DNA of 24,627 bases, taken from positions 1 to 24,627 of the forward strand of contig DHEX01000062.1 of assembly GCA_002400085.1 (NCBI GenBank). The letters are read 5' to 3'. Below are positions 16,173 to 24,240 of the stretch, piece after piece. The notes below the pieces were generated by a model. That model was not told the DNA's origin. It was given only the letters and a program-made list of their open reading frames with translations, and did no database searches. The stretch's first letter is position 1, and each line of letters opens with the position of its first letter. The DNA is from Clostridiaceae bacterium UBA4839. Lineage in GTDB: Bacteria > Bacillota > Clostridia > Clostridiales > Caloramatoraceae. The position numbers were made by a program, and so were the translations under genes.

Positions 16173-16820
16173 TTATTTGTTTTTTGAACCCAATTTCACA
16201 AACAATCGTGTTACATTTGTTTTGGAAACTTTCCCTGTTATTTTAAGGTGTTCCTTTCCATCAGAATCAATTACCTTTTCAACAACAGGAAGGCTATCTA
16301 CTTCATGATCGATTATTTTTTTGGCTGCATCATATGCAGTTTCTTCATTAGTCACAGTAACAATATTAGGCATTCTCGTCATTATAATCCCTACAGGAGC
16401 CCTATGTATATCACTATTTCCAAGAGCTATTTTTAAAAAATCCTTTCTTGAAACTGTACCCGTTAAATAATCGTTATTGGTTATAAAAATTGTCCCTGTA
16501 TCATTAGAAAACAATTGCAATATTGCATCATATATCATCATATCTTCAGGCACAGTAACAGGTTTAGTCTTTATATCAGCAACTGTTATATCCATTATGT
16601 AATCATAGATAATATTGTTACTGCCATTTTTTGAGTATAAATATCCTACTTTGGGTTTTGCCTCAAGTATACCTGTCATAGTTAGTACCGCAAGATCTGG
16701 ACGCAGGGCTGCTCTTGTAACTCCAAGCCTTTTAGCAAGCTTCTCGCTTGTAATAGGCTGATTATTTTTTACAATCTCAATTATTTCATTTTGGCGCTCT
16801 GAAAATTTTATTTTAATCAC
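16173..16820 (-). CDS. ccpN: HTH-CBS transcriptional regulator CcpN
   Basis: 215 aa DNA-binding regulator. In B. subtilis CcpN represses gluconeogenic genes and its CBS domains sense adenine nucleotides. Seen: an N-terminal winged HTH (about 1-60; ERQNEIIEIVKNNQPITSE, then AKRLGVTRAALRPDL). Two CBS repeats follow, about 78-135 (VADIKTKPVTVPEDMMIYDA...TGTVSRKDFLK) and 145-205 (IMTRMPNIVTVTNEETAYDAA...VDSLPVVE). The adjacent ppdK promoter is the obvious candidate target. The start is uncertain: the GTG at 16818-16820 gives the expected MIKIKFSERQ N-terminus but sits inside the AGAGGGTGA binding-site-like run, and no in-frame ATG follows nearby. A rare ATT or ATA just downstream is possible. The YqfL/PDRP gene that often accompanies it is absent. 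Confidence 0.92.
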   Translation of the reverse strand: MIKIKFSERQNEIIEIVKNNQPITSEKLAKRLGVTRAALRPDLAVLTMTGILEAKPKVGYLYSKNGSNNIIYDYIMDITVADIKTKPVTVPEDMMIYDAILQLFSNDTGTIFITNNDYLTGTVSRKDFLKIALGNSDIHRAPVGIIMTRMPNIVTVTNEETAYDAAKKIIDHEVDSLPVVEKVIDSDGKEHLKITGKVSKTNVTRLFVKLGSKNK

Positions 16821-16864
16821 CCTCTCTGCATTTGGAATAACAAGGATAGAATCTCTTATATTAT

Positions 16865-16893
16865 ATTATATAAATGCAGGGGAATAATTACAA
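16865..16893 (-). promoter_or_regulatory. Promoter of ccpN
   Basis: On the minus strand, TTGTAA (16888-16893) and TATAAT (16865-16870) are separated by exactly 17 bp, about 45 bp upstream of the ccpN start. Confidence 0.65.
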
Positions 16894-17011
16894 TGCCCTT
16901 TAATAAGTATACTCATTATATTATTCAATTTAATCAATATTAACTGCACTTTACTTTTTAATTTTATTCTATAATTAAATATTTTTCAACACAAATATAT
17001 AAGAAATATGT

Positions 17012-17038
17012 AAATAAGCCAGACAAATCTGGCTTATT
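17012..17038 (-). terminator. Terminator at the end of the yqfC-DUF4342 operon
   Basis: A perfect 10-bp stem (AATAAGCCAG, 17013-17022; CTGGCTTATT, 17029-17038) with a 6-nt loop starts at the stop codon of the DUF4342 gene. The T tract that follows on the minus strand is weak (TTATTTACATATTT), so some read-through to ccpN is possible. Confidence 0.75.
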
Positions 17039-17631
17039 CATATATTTCCATTAAAGCTATTATTAGAGTTTTTCTCATCCTGATGCTCTTCGGCTTTTTC
17101 CTTAACATCATTATAATATTCTTTTGCTTTATCCTTTACATCTTCATATGTTTCCTTAGCTTTTTCTTTTACACCGCTTGTGTTTGTATTAAAATTATTT
17201 TTAACATCATTGTACTTATTTTTTACAATATCATTAACCACATCTATTTTACCATCTGGTCTTTCAATTTCAATTCTAACCTGAGATAATACTGCAGCTG
17301 CAGTGCCAATAGCAAGAAGTGCAGGATAATATATACTCAGGGCACCTGCTACAATTCCAGCATTTACTGGTATATCTACTAAAACCCTCTCTCCTTTTTT
17401 TACCCTGATTCTATTTACATTTCCTTTTTTAATAATGCCTTTTATTGTTTCAATCAATTCATTGCCAGCTTCAGATACATTCTTTGAAAAAGATTTTTCA
17501 TTTTTTTCAAGATAAATTAAGGTTTCTACCAAATTTCCATTATTAGCAGTTAATGCATCCCTTGCCTCTTCATAACTTAAGCCAAATCGATTTCTTATAG
17601 TGTCAATTTTTTCTAGGGTTATTTCCTCCAT
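17038..17631 (-). CDS. DUF4342 domain protein with N-terminal UBA-like domain
   Basis: 197 aa of unknown function. Seen: a UBA/TS-N-like three-helix domain (about 3-43: TIRNRFGLSYEEARDALTAN). A DUF4342-type segment follows (about 58-125: IIKKGNVNRIRVKKGERVLVDIPV, then a hydrophobic AGIVAGALSIYYPALLAIGTAAA stretch that may insert in or lie on the membrane, then RIEIERPDGK). The tail is highly charged and helical with repeated VK(E/D)KA(K/E) units, resembling LEA or CsbD-like amphipathic helices. Its ATG overlaps the recO stop (TAATG), and its AAGGAG binding site lies in the recO coding end, so translation is coupled. Despite the UBA-like domain there is no elongation-factor Ts core. It is the last gene of the operon. 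Confidence 0.85.
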   Translation of the reverse strand: MEEITLEKIDTIRNRFGLSYEEARDALTANNGNLVETLIYLEKNEKSFSKNVSEAGNELIETIKGIIKKGNVNRIRVKKGERVLVDIPVNAGIVAGALSIYYPALLAIGTAAAVLSQVRIEIERPDGKIDVVNDIVKNKYNDVKNNFNTNTSGVKEKAKETYEDVKDKAKEYYNDVKEKAEEHQDEKNSNNSFNGNI

Positions 17632-18389
17632 TATACCATCTCCTTACTTTTTTTTAATTTCTTAATAAGCATCTGAGATTTAAATTCTGCACCAATATAA
17701 TAATTTAAATAATTATCCATAATAGTTTCAACATACAATAATGTTTTTTTATTATAATTAATATCCCTCAAATCCTCTAATTTTATGTTCTTTAATATTC
17801 GCAAAAATGTTAATGTTTCTTTATTTATACCATAAATATCCCTCTCTGGAGTAAAACATTTGCTGCAAATCATTCCACCCTGAATTATACTGAAATATCC
17901 ACAGTCGAGGTCTTTTTTACACCTAACGCATGTTTTAACGTTAGGCATATAACCTGAAAGTGATATGGCTTTAAAATTAAATGTGAGCTTTAATAAATCT
18001 AAATTTGTATCTGTATCTTTTAATATATATAGAGTTTTTAGAAGCAATGCAAGCAATGAAACATTTTTATTTTCATCTTCGCTAATACCATCAATTAATT
18101 CAATAAAATAGCTTCCATAAATTATTTTATCAAAGTCAAGAAGCAATTCTTGAAAAGATTCATTTATGCTGCTTTCCTTTAATGTGTATAAACTCTTTCC
18201 TTTATACAAAAGGAATTCCCCAAAGCAAAAAGGCTGAGTAGAAGCCATAAGTTTGCTGCTTTGTTTTTTTGCTCCATGAGCCACAGCTTTAACCTTTCCA
18301 AGCTTATCCGTATATAAAGTTATAATTTTGTCATTATCATTTAAATCCATTGATTTTAAAACAACACCTTGTACTTTTATTAAGGCCAA
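17631..18389 (-). CDS. recO: DNA repair protein RecO
   Basis: 252 aa from the revised start. Recombination mediator that loads RecA on SSB-coated single-stranded DNA together with RecR/RecF. Seen: an N-terminal OB fold (GVVLKSMDLNDNDKIITLYTDKLGKVKAVAHGAKK), a helical middle, and a zinc finger (CVRC and CSKC; Cys154, 157, 175, 178) as in Gram-positive RecO. The longest ORF starts at GTG 18401, which is within the GAGGTGA binding site. TTG at 18387-18389 gives an N-terminus (ALIKVQGVVLK) that aligns with the family, so it is preferred. Era's stop lies a few bases upstream in the same binding-site region; the YqzL-type small gene found here in Bacillus is absent. Confidence 0.93.
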   Translation of the reverse strand: MALIKVQGVVLKSMDLNDNDKIITLYTDKLGKVKAVAHGAKKQSSKLMASTQPFCFGEFLLYKGKSLYTLKESSINESFQELLLDFDKIIYGSYFIELIDGISEDENKNVSLLALLLKTLYILKDTDTNLDLLKLTFNFKAISLSGYMPNVKTCVRCKKDLDCGYFSIIQGGMICSKCFTPERDIYGINKETLTFLRILKNIKLEDLRDINYNKKTLLYVETIMDNYLNYYIGAEFKSQMLIKKLKKSKEMV

Positions 18390-18405
18390 ATTTAATTTCA
18401 CCTCA

Positions 18406-19305
18406 TCATGTTTTAATCCTATATCCTAAAGTTTTTAACGAATAATTATCATCTCTCCAGTCTTTTTTTACCTTTACCCAAAGTTCCAAATACACTTTTT
18501 TACTTAAAAACTTTTCAATATCTAAACGTGCCTCCTGCCCAATAACCTTTAACATTTTCCCTGATTTGCCTATGATTATTGCTTTATGAGACTCCTTTTC
18601 GCAATAAATATTTGCATCAATTCTAACTAAATTTTTATTAGAATCTTCTTTCATACTTATTATTTCAACTGCAGTTCCATGGGGCACCTCTTCAGTTAAA
18701 TTTTTTAATATTTTTTCTCTTATTATCTCTGCTACAATAAATCTTTCCTGCTGATCTGTTATCATATCATCAGGAAAATATTTTGGGCCATAGGGAAGCT
18801 TTGATACTATAGTTTTAGTTAATTCATCAATATTTTCTCCACTATAAGCAGAAATTGGTACAACCTCATCAAAATTATAAAGAGAAATATAGCTTTTAAT
18901 GGTTTGTGCAATCTTTTCTGGTTTTACAGTATCAGTTTTATTAATCACAAGTATAACGCTTGCCCTACAATTTTTCATTTCTTCAATTATCTTTTTATCA
19001 ATAGGCCCAGGAATAACATCCGGAGTTGTCATAAAAAGTACAACGTCAACTTCATTCAATGTTTGTTTTGCAGCTGTAACCATGTATTCCCCAAGCTTAT
19101 GCTTAGGTTTATGTATTCCGGGGGTATCAAGAAATATTATTTGATAATCCTCCTTGGTCAAAATTGCTTGTATAGTGTTCCTTGTTGTTTGAGGCTTATT
19201 TGATATAATTGATAATTTTTCCCCCATAACCTTGTTTAAAAGTGTAGATTTTCCAACGTTTGGTCTTCCAATAATTGTTACATATCCGGACCTGAAATTT
19301 TCCAT
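18406..19305 (-). CDS. era: GTPase Era
   Basis: 299 aa from the revised start; an essential GTPase that binds the 3' end of 16S rRNA during 30S assembly. Seen: G1 GRPNVGKS (13-20), switch and G2 TTRNTIQAI, G3 DTPGIHKPKHKLGEYM, G4 NKTD, G5 SAYSGEN. The C-terminal KH domain (EKESHKAIIIGKSGKMLKVIG, then KVYLELWVKVKKDWRD) is typical of Era. The longest ORF starts at a GTG overlapping the cdd stop. ATG at 19305 sits six bases after AAAGGTG and gives the expected MENFRSGYVTIIG start. It is in the conserved cdd-era-recO order. Confidence 0.97.
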   Translation of the reverse strand: MENFRSGYVTIIGRPNVGKSTLLNKVMGEKLSIISNKPQTTRNTIQAILTKEDYQIIFLDTPGIHKPKHKLGEYMVTAAKQTLNEVDVVLFMTTPDVIPGPIDKKIIEEMKNCRASVILVINKTDTVKPEKIAQTIKSYISLYNFDEVVPISAYSGENIDELTKTIVSKLPYGPKYFPDDMITDQQERFIVAEIIREKILKNLTEEVPHGTAVEIISMKEDSNKNLVRIDANIYCEKESHKAIIIGKSGKMLKVIGQEARLDIEKFLSKKVYLELWVKVKKDWRDDNYSLKTLGYRIKT

Positions 19306-19310
19306 AGTCA

Positions 19311-19706
19311 TCACCTTTCCATATCTTCGCTTGTAAATGCACAGGGCAGCAATTCACATAATTTATGTACTCTATATTCCCCTTTATTATTAGCAGTTAT
19401 AACATCCATATCCACACCAAATTCTGAAAGCACTTGTCTACATATTCCACATGGATATGTATAATTGTTGCTGTCACTTATTATTGCAATTTTTTTGAAT
19501 TTCCTATGACCTTCAGAAACTGCTTTAAATAGTGCAGTTCTTTCTGCACAGTTTGTACCTCCAAAAGCTGAATTTTCTATATTGCATCCTGTGTAAACCT
19601 GCCCATCATCAGTAAGAAGTGCAGCTCCCACTTTAAAATGTGAATAAGGAACATAAGCCATGTCCATTGCTGATTTTGCATTTTCTATCAAAGTTTTTTC
19701 ATCCAT
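19311..19706 (-). CDS. cdd: Cytidine deaminase
   Basis: 131 aa, a homotetrameric zinc enzyme converting cytidine/deoxycytidine to uridine/deoxyuridine in pyrimidine salvage. Seen: CNIENSAFGGTNCAERTA (zinc Cys53 and catalytic Glu55) and PCGICRQ (Cys86, Cys89), with substrate-binding NIEN. Two ATGs are in frame; the first (19715) directly abuts the AGAGGAG site, whereas the second (19706) is nine bases from it and gives the usual N-terminus, so it is chosen. Its stop TGA is embedded in the era binding site (AGGTGATG). Confidence 0.96.
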   Translation of the reverse strand: MDEKTLIENAKSAMDMAYVPYSHFKVGAALLTDDGQVYTGCNIENSAFGGTNCAERTALFKAVSEGHRKFKKIAIISDSNNYTYPCGICRQVLSEFGVDMDVITANNKGEYRVHKLCELLPCAFTSEDMER

Positions 19707-19728
19707 ATTAAACATCTCCTCTTTTTAA

Positions 19729-20424
19729 TTAGAATAGTGTAAAAATAAAAATTGTTATTAAAACACCCAAGATAGATCCTATAGTTACTTCGTAAATACT
19801 GTGGATTTTCCCTTCTACCCTGCTTTGTGCTACAAGAAATGCCAAAAAATAAGATATAGTTATTACAAGCGCATCATTAGTTAAAAGGGATATAGCCGTA
19901 GCACCTGCAAATGCAATTGCGCTGTGCCCGCTGGGCATTCCGCCATTTAATGGTGTTCCTTCTCCATATATGGCTTTTATAATAATTGTTATTATAACAA
20001 CAACTATAAGACAAATAAACACTACAGTTGGATCCGACTGTTTGATTTTGAAAATTACATTTTTTGTTATAGGCTTTAGCTTATCAAAAAAAAGTAAATA
20101 CCCAACAACAACTGCATTAATAGCACTGATAAGTACTGCTCCAGCTGATACATTTTTTGCAATTTTAGCCAAGGGATGATAATAATTTGCAAGTACATCT
20201 AAAGTTGCTTCTATTGCAGTATTTACCATTTCAAGTACTATTACTAGTGTAATTGTAAGAAATAATATTAGCATTTCATATTTAGTGAAATCAAAAAATA
20301 AGCTCAATATAAGCACTAATATAGCAATTGCAAAATCTATTCTAATATTTCTTTGCGTTCTTATGGCATAAATAATGCCTTCAATTGCATAATTAAAACT
20401 ATCCGTTAGCTTTTTTATTTTCAT
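19729..20424 (-). CDS. dgkA: DgkA-type lipid kinase fused to a PAP2 phosphatase-like domain
   Basis: 231 aa membrane protein with two domains. The N-terminal part is the DgkA/undecaprenol kinase fold: three membrane helices with EMVNTAIEATLDV (Glu65, Asn68, Glu72 counted from this start) and HPLAKIAKNVSAGAVLI. The C-terminal half (about 130-231) is PAP2-like, with KAIYGEGTP, MPSGHSA and SRVEGKIHSIYE. Against the PAP2 signature, motif 1 (K-x6-R-P) has Thr for Arg and motif 3 ends in Glu instead of Asp; the PSGH and SR-x5-H elements are intact. Gram-positive DgkA phosphorylates undecaprenol, and PAP2 enzymes can dephosphorylate undecaprenyl (pyro)phosphate. The fusion may therefore handle lipid-carrier recycling, but phosphatase activity is uncertain. 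ATG 20424 is preferred over the GTG at 20433 in the AAAGGGTG site. Confidence 0.92.
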   Translation of the reverse strand: MKIKKLTDSFNYAIEGIIYAIRTQRNIRIDFAIAILVLILSLFFDFTKYEMLILFLTITLVIVLEMVNTAIEATLDVLANYYHPLAKIAKNVSAGAVLISAINAVVVGYLLFFDKLKPITKNVIFKIKQSDPTVVFICLIVVVIITIIIKAIYGEGTPLNGGMPSGHSAIAFAGATAISLLTNDALVITISYFLAFLVAQSRVEGKIHSIYEVTIGSILGVLITIFIFTLF

Positions 20425-20437
20425 TTTATACACCCTT

Positions 20438-20923
20438 TTATTCTCTTAATAAGTTTAAATTTTTCAGTATTTCTTCCTCCCTGCTTCTCATAATAATTTT
20501 ATCATCATCTGTTTCATGGTCATATCCTAAAAGATGGAGCATACTATGAACCGTTAAATATGCTATTTCCCTTTGAACTGAATGGCCAAACTCTTCCGCT
20601 TGTTCTATAGCTCTCTCTACTGATATAACAATATCGCCAAGAAGTATTTCTCCATTTTCAGGATCTATATCATCCTCATTTAAAATTATATTTCCATTTT
20701 TACCTTCAAGCATTGGAAATGAAAGCACATCTGTGGCCCTATCAATATTTCTAAATTCTTTGTTTAATTTTTTAATATTCTCGTTATCAGTCAGTAACAT
20801 ACTTATTTCACATGGTTTTTTAATACCCTCATGCTTTAAAGTTTCATTTATAACATCAATTATTATTTTTTTTAATTCATTATTTACTTCAACCTTATTT
20901 TGCTCATTATTAATTTCAAGCAT
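20438..20923 (-). CDS. ybeY: Endoribonuclease YbeY
   Basis: 161 aa single-strand-specific metallo-endoribonuclease involved in 16S rRNA 3' maturation and ribosome quality control. Seen: the UPF0054 zinc motif H-x3-H-x5-H (HSMLHLLGYDH; His126, His130, His136) and the upstream TDVLSFPM and GDIVISVERA segments. Length is normal. ATG with AAGGGG site. It lies between pgpH and dgkA in the conserved Firmicute order, 19 bp after pgpH; partner Era is encoded two genes downstream. Confidence 0.97.
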   Translation of the reverse strand: MLEINNEQNKVEVNNELKKIIIDVINETLKHEGIKKPCEISMLLTDNENIKKLNKEFRNIDRATDVLSFPMLEGKNGNIILNEDDIDPENGEILLGDIVISVERAIEQAEEFGHSVQREIAYLTVHSMLHLLGYDHETDDDKIIMRSREEEILKNLNLLRE

Positions 20924-20942
20924 TATATTTCACCCCTTAAGC

Positions 20943-23006
20943 CTATTTTTTATTTTCCTTCATTTCAGGATATTCTATTCTCGAATGTGTGGATCCCGAT
21001 AGAACTTTAGTAAATGATGTTTTAATCATGTCAATATCTTTTAAAGTCAAGTCGCAATTAACAAGTTGTCCATCTGCTATCTTATCGTCTATAATTTTAT
21101 CCACCATTTTTTTAATATCCTCTATAGTTGGAGATTTCAATGACCTTACAGCTGCTTCTGTGCTATCAGCTAACATTACTATTGCAGATTCTTTTGATGA
21201 AGGCTTTGGTCCATCATATCTGAAGGACTCCTCTTTAACCTCTTCATTCCCATCATTTACAGCCATTACATAAAAATATTTCACTAAAGTTGTACCATGA
21301 TGTTCGGCAATAATATTTTTTATTGCGCCAGGCAATTTATATTCCTTTGCTATTTCAATTCCATCCTTAACATGAGATGTTATAATTAGTGCACTTAACT
21401 TAGGTGTAATTTTATCATGTGGATTATCATCTGTAACTTGATTTTCTTTAAAAAAATATGGTCTCTTTATCTTCCCTATATCATGATAATAAGAACCTAC
21501 TCTTGCAAGGAGCGAGCTTGCACCTACTGCATCCGCTGCCGTTTCAGCTAAATTTCCAACAATTATACTGTGATGATAGGTTCCTGGTGCCTCAAACAAT
21601 AGTTTCTTTATTAAAGGCTGATCAGGGTTAGATAGTTCTAACAGCTTTATGGGAGTAATTATATCAAACATCTGCTCAAAAAGTGGCAATATACCAATTG
21701 CTAATATTGTAGATAAAATTCCTCCAATTAAAGCATATATGCTGTTACGAATATTATTGTAAATGCCTATAGTATTAATAAAGCCTTGAGAAAGTGCCAC
21801 TATAGCATTTATAACTCCCACTAAAAAGCCACCCAAAAATACGTTGCTCCTCTGATATGAATTGTTTAAAAATAATATAGCTGATATACAGCTAAAAAGA
21901 TACATTATAATAATTTCATAGTTAAAGTTAGTTGTAAATGCAACAACTACAGCATATGGTATACTGACAATTATAGCCATAGTTGGATCAAAAATAAATG
22001 ATAATGTAATAACTAGTAGTGCAGCTGGGATCAAATACCCAGATATACTATTTACTACAGCATTAAACAATGTATTTACACAAATAACAATTGAAATAAT
22101 CGTAAGCTTACTTACATCTTTATAAATATCCTTCCTAAATTTTTTTAGATATAAAGCTATGCTCATCTCTAATAAAAAAATTGATAATCCCATCCCTGCA
22201 TAAATTTGTATGTCTGCTCTTCTATTGTATTCTAATAATCCTGCTCTCTGCATAAGGTATACATGTTTTTCTGTCACTACTTCGCCTTTTAAAATAATAT
22301 TTTGATTTTTTTTAATCATTACGGGTTCAACTTGTTTTTTTACAGTATTTTTCAATTCTTGAGTTCTTTCTTCATCATAAAACATATTTGGTTTAATAAA
22401 ATTAATACCTATGTTAGTTGCAAGTTCCTTCATGGATTTTTCCATATTGGAATTTCTTATATAAAAATTCCAATCATCCTGTGCTTTTTTCATATCATCT
22501 TCATTATTTTCTCTTATATTCAAAGAATAAATCTTTGTTAATGAGGTTTTCATGAATTCCAATAGTCCCTTTTCATTATTACTGTTTAAACTCAAAAGAG
22601 AATTACAATCTTCCTTTGATATATTTATACCCACCATAGATTTCAGTTTATCAGCTTTAGCTTTGTCATCTATAGCTAATCCTCTTACCTCATCTACCTT
22701 AACAAATAAGTCTTCTAAGTTCTTTATTGCTTCTTTTTGAATATCTATATTTTTATTATATTGCGGTTGAACGTTTAATATAGCTCTATCAACTTTATTT
22801 TTTGTTTCAATTTCATCCTGAAAATCCCTTGGTGCGTTAATATCTGTAGGGGATATGTCTCCCACTTTTAATTTGTATTTTTTTGGTATTATGCAAAGTG
22901 AGCATATAAAAAATAGGATAATAAAAGTAATAGCACCTATAATCACTTTTTTTATCCTTGAATTATCAAATATAAATGCAGGAGATAATCTTTTGTGCTT
23001 TTTCAT
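20943..23006 (-). CDS. pgpH: Cyclic-di-AMP phosphodiesterase PgpH (7TM-HD protein)
   Basis: 687 aa membrane enzyme that degrades c-di-AMP to pApA, influencing osmolyte transport and wall homeostasis. Seen: an N-terminal membrane anchor (about 20-42) and a large extracytoplasmic 7TMR-HDED domain (about 45-265). Seven hydrophobic segments follow (about 265-445), then a cytoplasmic HD domain with YHHSIIVGNLAE, YYHDIGK (His508, Asp509), TSHVKDG (His545) and EHHGT. These are all metal-ligand motifs of the PgpH group. GTG 23015 is part of the ATAGGTGA site, so ATG 23006 is used. The upstream neighbour is normally phoH, which is missing here. Confidence 0.96.
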   Translation of the reverse strand: MKKHKRLSPAFIFDNSRIKKVIIGAITFIILFFICSLCIIPKKYKLKVGDISPTDINAPRDFQDEIETKNKVDRAILNVQPQYNKNIDIQKEAIKNLEDLFVKVDEVRGLAIDDKAKADKLKSMVGINISKEDCNSLLSLNSNNEKGLLEFMKTSLTKIYSLNIRENNEDDMKKAQDDWNFYIRNSNMEKSMKELATNIGINFIKPNMFYDEERTQELKNTVKKQVEPVMIKKNQNIILKGEVVTEKHVYLMQRAGLLEYNRRADIQIYAGMGLSIFLLEMSIALYLKKFRKDIYKDVSKLTIISIVICVNTLFNAVVNSISGYLIPAALLVITLSFIFDPTMAIIVSIPYAVVVAFTTNFNYEIIIMYLFSCISAILFLNNSYQRSNVFLGGFLVGVINAIVALSQGFINTIGIYNNIRNSIYALIGGILSTILAIGILPLFEQMFDIITPIKLLELSNPDQPLIKKLLFEAPGTYHHSIIVGNLAETAADAVGASSLLARVGSYYHDIGKIKRPYFFKENQVTDDNPHDKITPKLSALIITSHVKDGIEIAKEYKLPGAIKNIIAEHHGTTLVKYFYVMAVNDGNEEVKEESFRYDGPKPSSKESAIVMLADSTEAAVRSLKSPTIEDIKKMVDKIIDDKIADGQLVNCDLTLKDIDMIKTSFTKVLSGSTHSRIEYPEMKENKK

Positions 23007-23061
23007 AAATATCACCTATTTTCATTTTCTATATCATAGGTATTACGGATGATAACCATCA

Positions 23062-24231
23062 TCAAAATATTTTTTCTTCAATACCTATATTTTCTTCAAC
23101 TATGTAAAGTATTCTTACATTTAATGTATCACCATTTAATTCTTTTTCAATCTTTTTGTCAAGAACTTTAACGTTTGCTGGCATAGCTTTTAGAAGTTCT
23201 CCCTCTGCCTTTTCAGTTCCAATTTTAAAAGCTTCCTCTTCTGTTAAAATCTTATATTTTTCTTCCTTTTCAAAATAGTATTCTGATATTTTATAAACAG
23301 GCAATTCATAACTATTTATATTAAGAACGTTTTTCTCTTCTATTTTATCATATTTTTTAAAATCAATGTTACTATTTTTTATACAAAGTTTTTTATTAAA
23401 AAACATTATATAAGCCTTTTTCTTTACTTTTCCAGTTCTTTCCTCATATTTATAGTTTAATGGGACTTTGCTAATATCTTCATACCATGTTTTAGCATTT
23501 ATCATACCCATGCTGTGGACTTGTTCAAGAACATTATTTTCATTATCTAAAACTGTTCCAGATATCAGTACTTGACCTTTTTTAACAAAGTCTCCTTCTG
23601 ACACCTGTTTTTGTCCCTTATATGCATATACATTCAAAATTATGCCATCCTTTGAAGCTACAATATTGATAGGCTCTTGATTAGAATAAATTAGAGGGGG
23701 TATATCTCTTTCTACCACTTCTACTTTAGCCATAGTACCGTCGTAACTTATTTTTATTACTGATATCTCATCAAATTTATTTAAAACTTTTTTTTCAATT
23801 TCTCTAAGTTTTATGTCTTTTTTGAATTTCCCCTCTTTTAAGCCTGCATCCTTTACTGCTTCATAAATTTTATAAGATTCTATTTTATTATTCCCACTTA
23901 TATCTATACTCCATATTATACTAGATAAAAATACTATTATAAATATAAATATACTTGCTCCTATAATTAATGATTTTCTCTTTTTTAACTTATCTATCAA
24001 AAATTCTAAACCATATTTTTGTTTTATTCTTACTCTGCACTTTGTTTTTTTTGAAATATTTTTCAGCCTATTAAAATCAGCTTTTTTAATATTAAATATA
24101 ATTGTTGTCATACTCTCCCGCTGTATATTCCAGATTAAAATCCCCTGATTTACAGCCATATTTATAAATTTTTCAGGGTTTAATCCGGAAATGGATACTG
24201 TAACCACCCCGTTCAAAATATTATTAGACAT
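23062..24231 (-). CDS. yqfD: Sporulation protein YqfD
   Basis: 389 aa membrane protein of the YqfD family, conserved in endospore formers; the biochemical role is unknown. Seen: a cytoplasmic N-terminal region (VSISGLNPEKFINMAVNQGILIW, then KTKCRVRIKQKYGLEF), one strong membrane helix (about 87-108: SLIIGASIFIFIIVFLSSIIW), and a long presumed external part. That part carries a POTRA-like segment (VLNKFDEISVIKISYDGTMAKVEVVER) and VKKGQVLISG. Length matches the family (~390-400). ATG with GAGGTGA site, in which the yqfC stop is embedded. Probably expressed in the mother cell from the yqfC promoter, with possible extension into the housekeeping genes downstream. Confidence 0.95.
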   Translation of the reverse strand: MSNNILNGVVTVSISGLNPEKFINMAVNQGILIWNIQRESMTTIIFNIKKADFNRLKNISKKTKCRVRIKQKYGLEFLIDKLKKRKSLIIGASIFIFIIVFLSSIIWSIDISGNNKIESYKIYEAVKDAGLKEGKFKKDIKLREIEKKVLNKFDEISVIKISYDGTMAKVEVVERDIPPLIYSNQEPINIVASKDGIILNVYAYKGQKQVSEGDFVKKGQVLISGTVLDNENNVLEQVHSMGMINAKTWYEDISKVPLNYKYEERTGKVKKKAYIMFFNKKLCIKNSNIDFKKYDKIEEKNVLNINSYELPVYKISEYYFEKEEKYKILTEEEAFKIGTEKAEGELLKAMPANVKVLDKKIEKELNGDTLNVRILYIVEENIGIEEKIF

Positions 24232-24240
24232 GCCTTCACC

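Noticed and set aside
18904..19203. Plus-strand open frame of about 100 codons antisense to era
   Set aside because: Fully opposite the conserved GTPase domain and Cys/Phe/Asn-rich as expected for a reverse-frame artefact.
23012..23060. Small minus-strand ORF of 16-17 codons between yqfD and pgpH
   Set aside because: No ribosome binding site of its own, and its end overlaps the pgpH binding site; too short to support.
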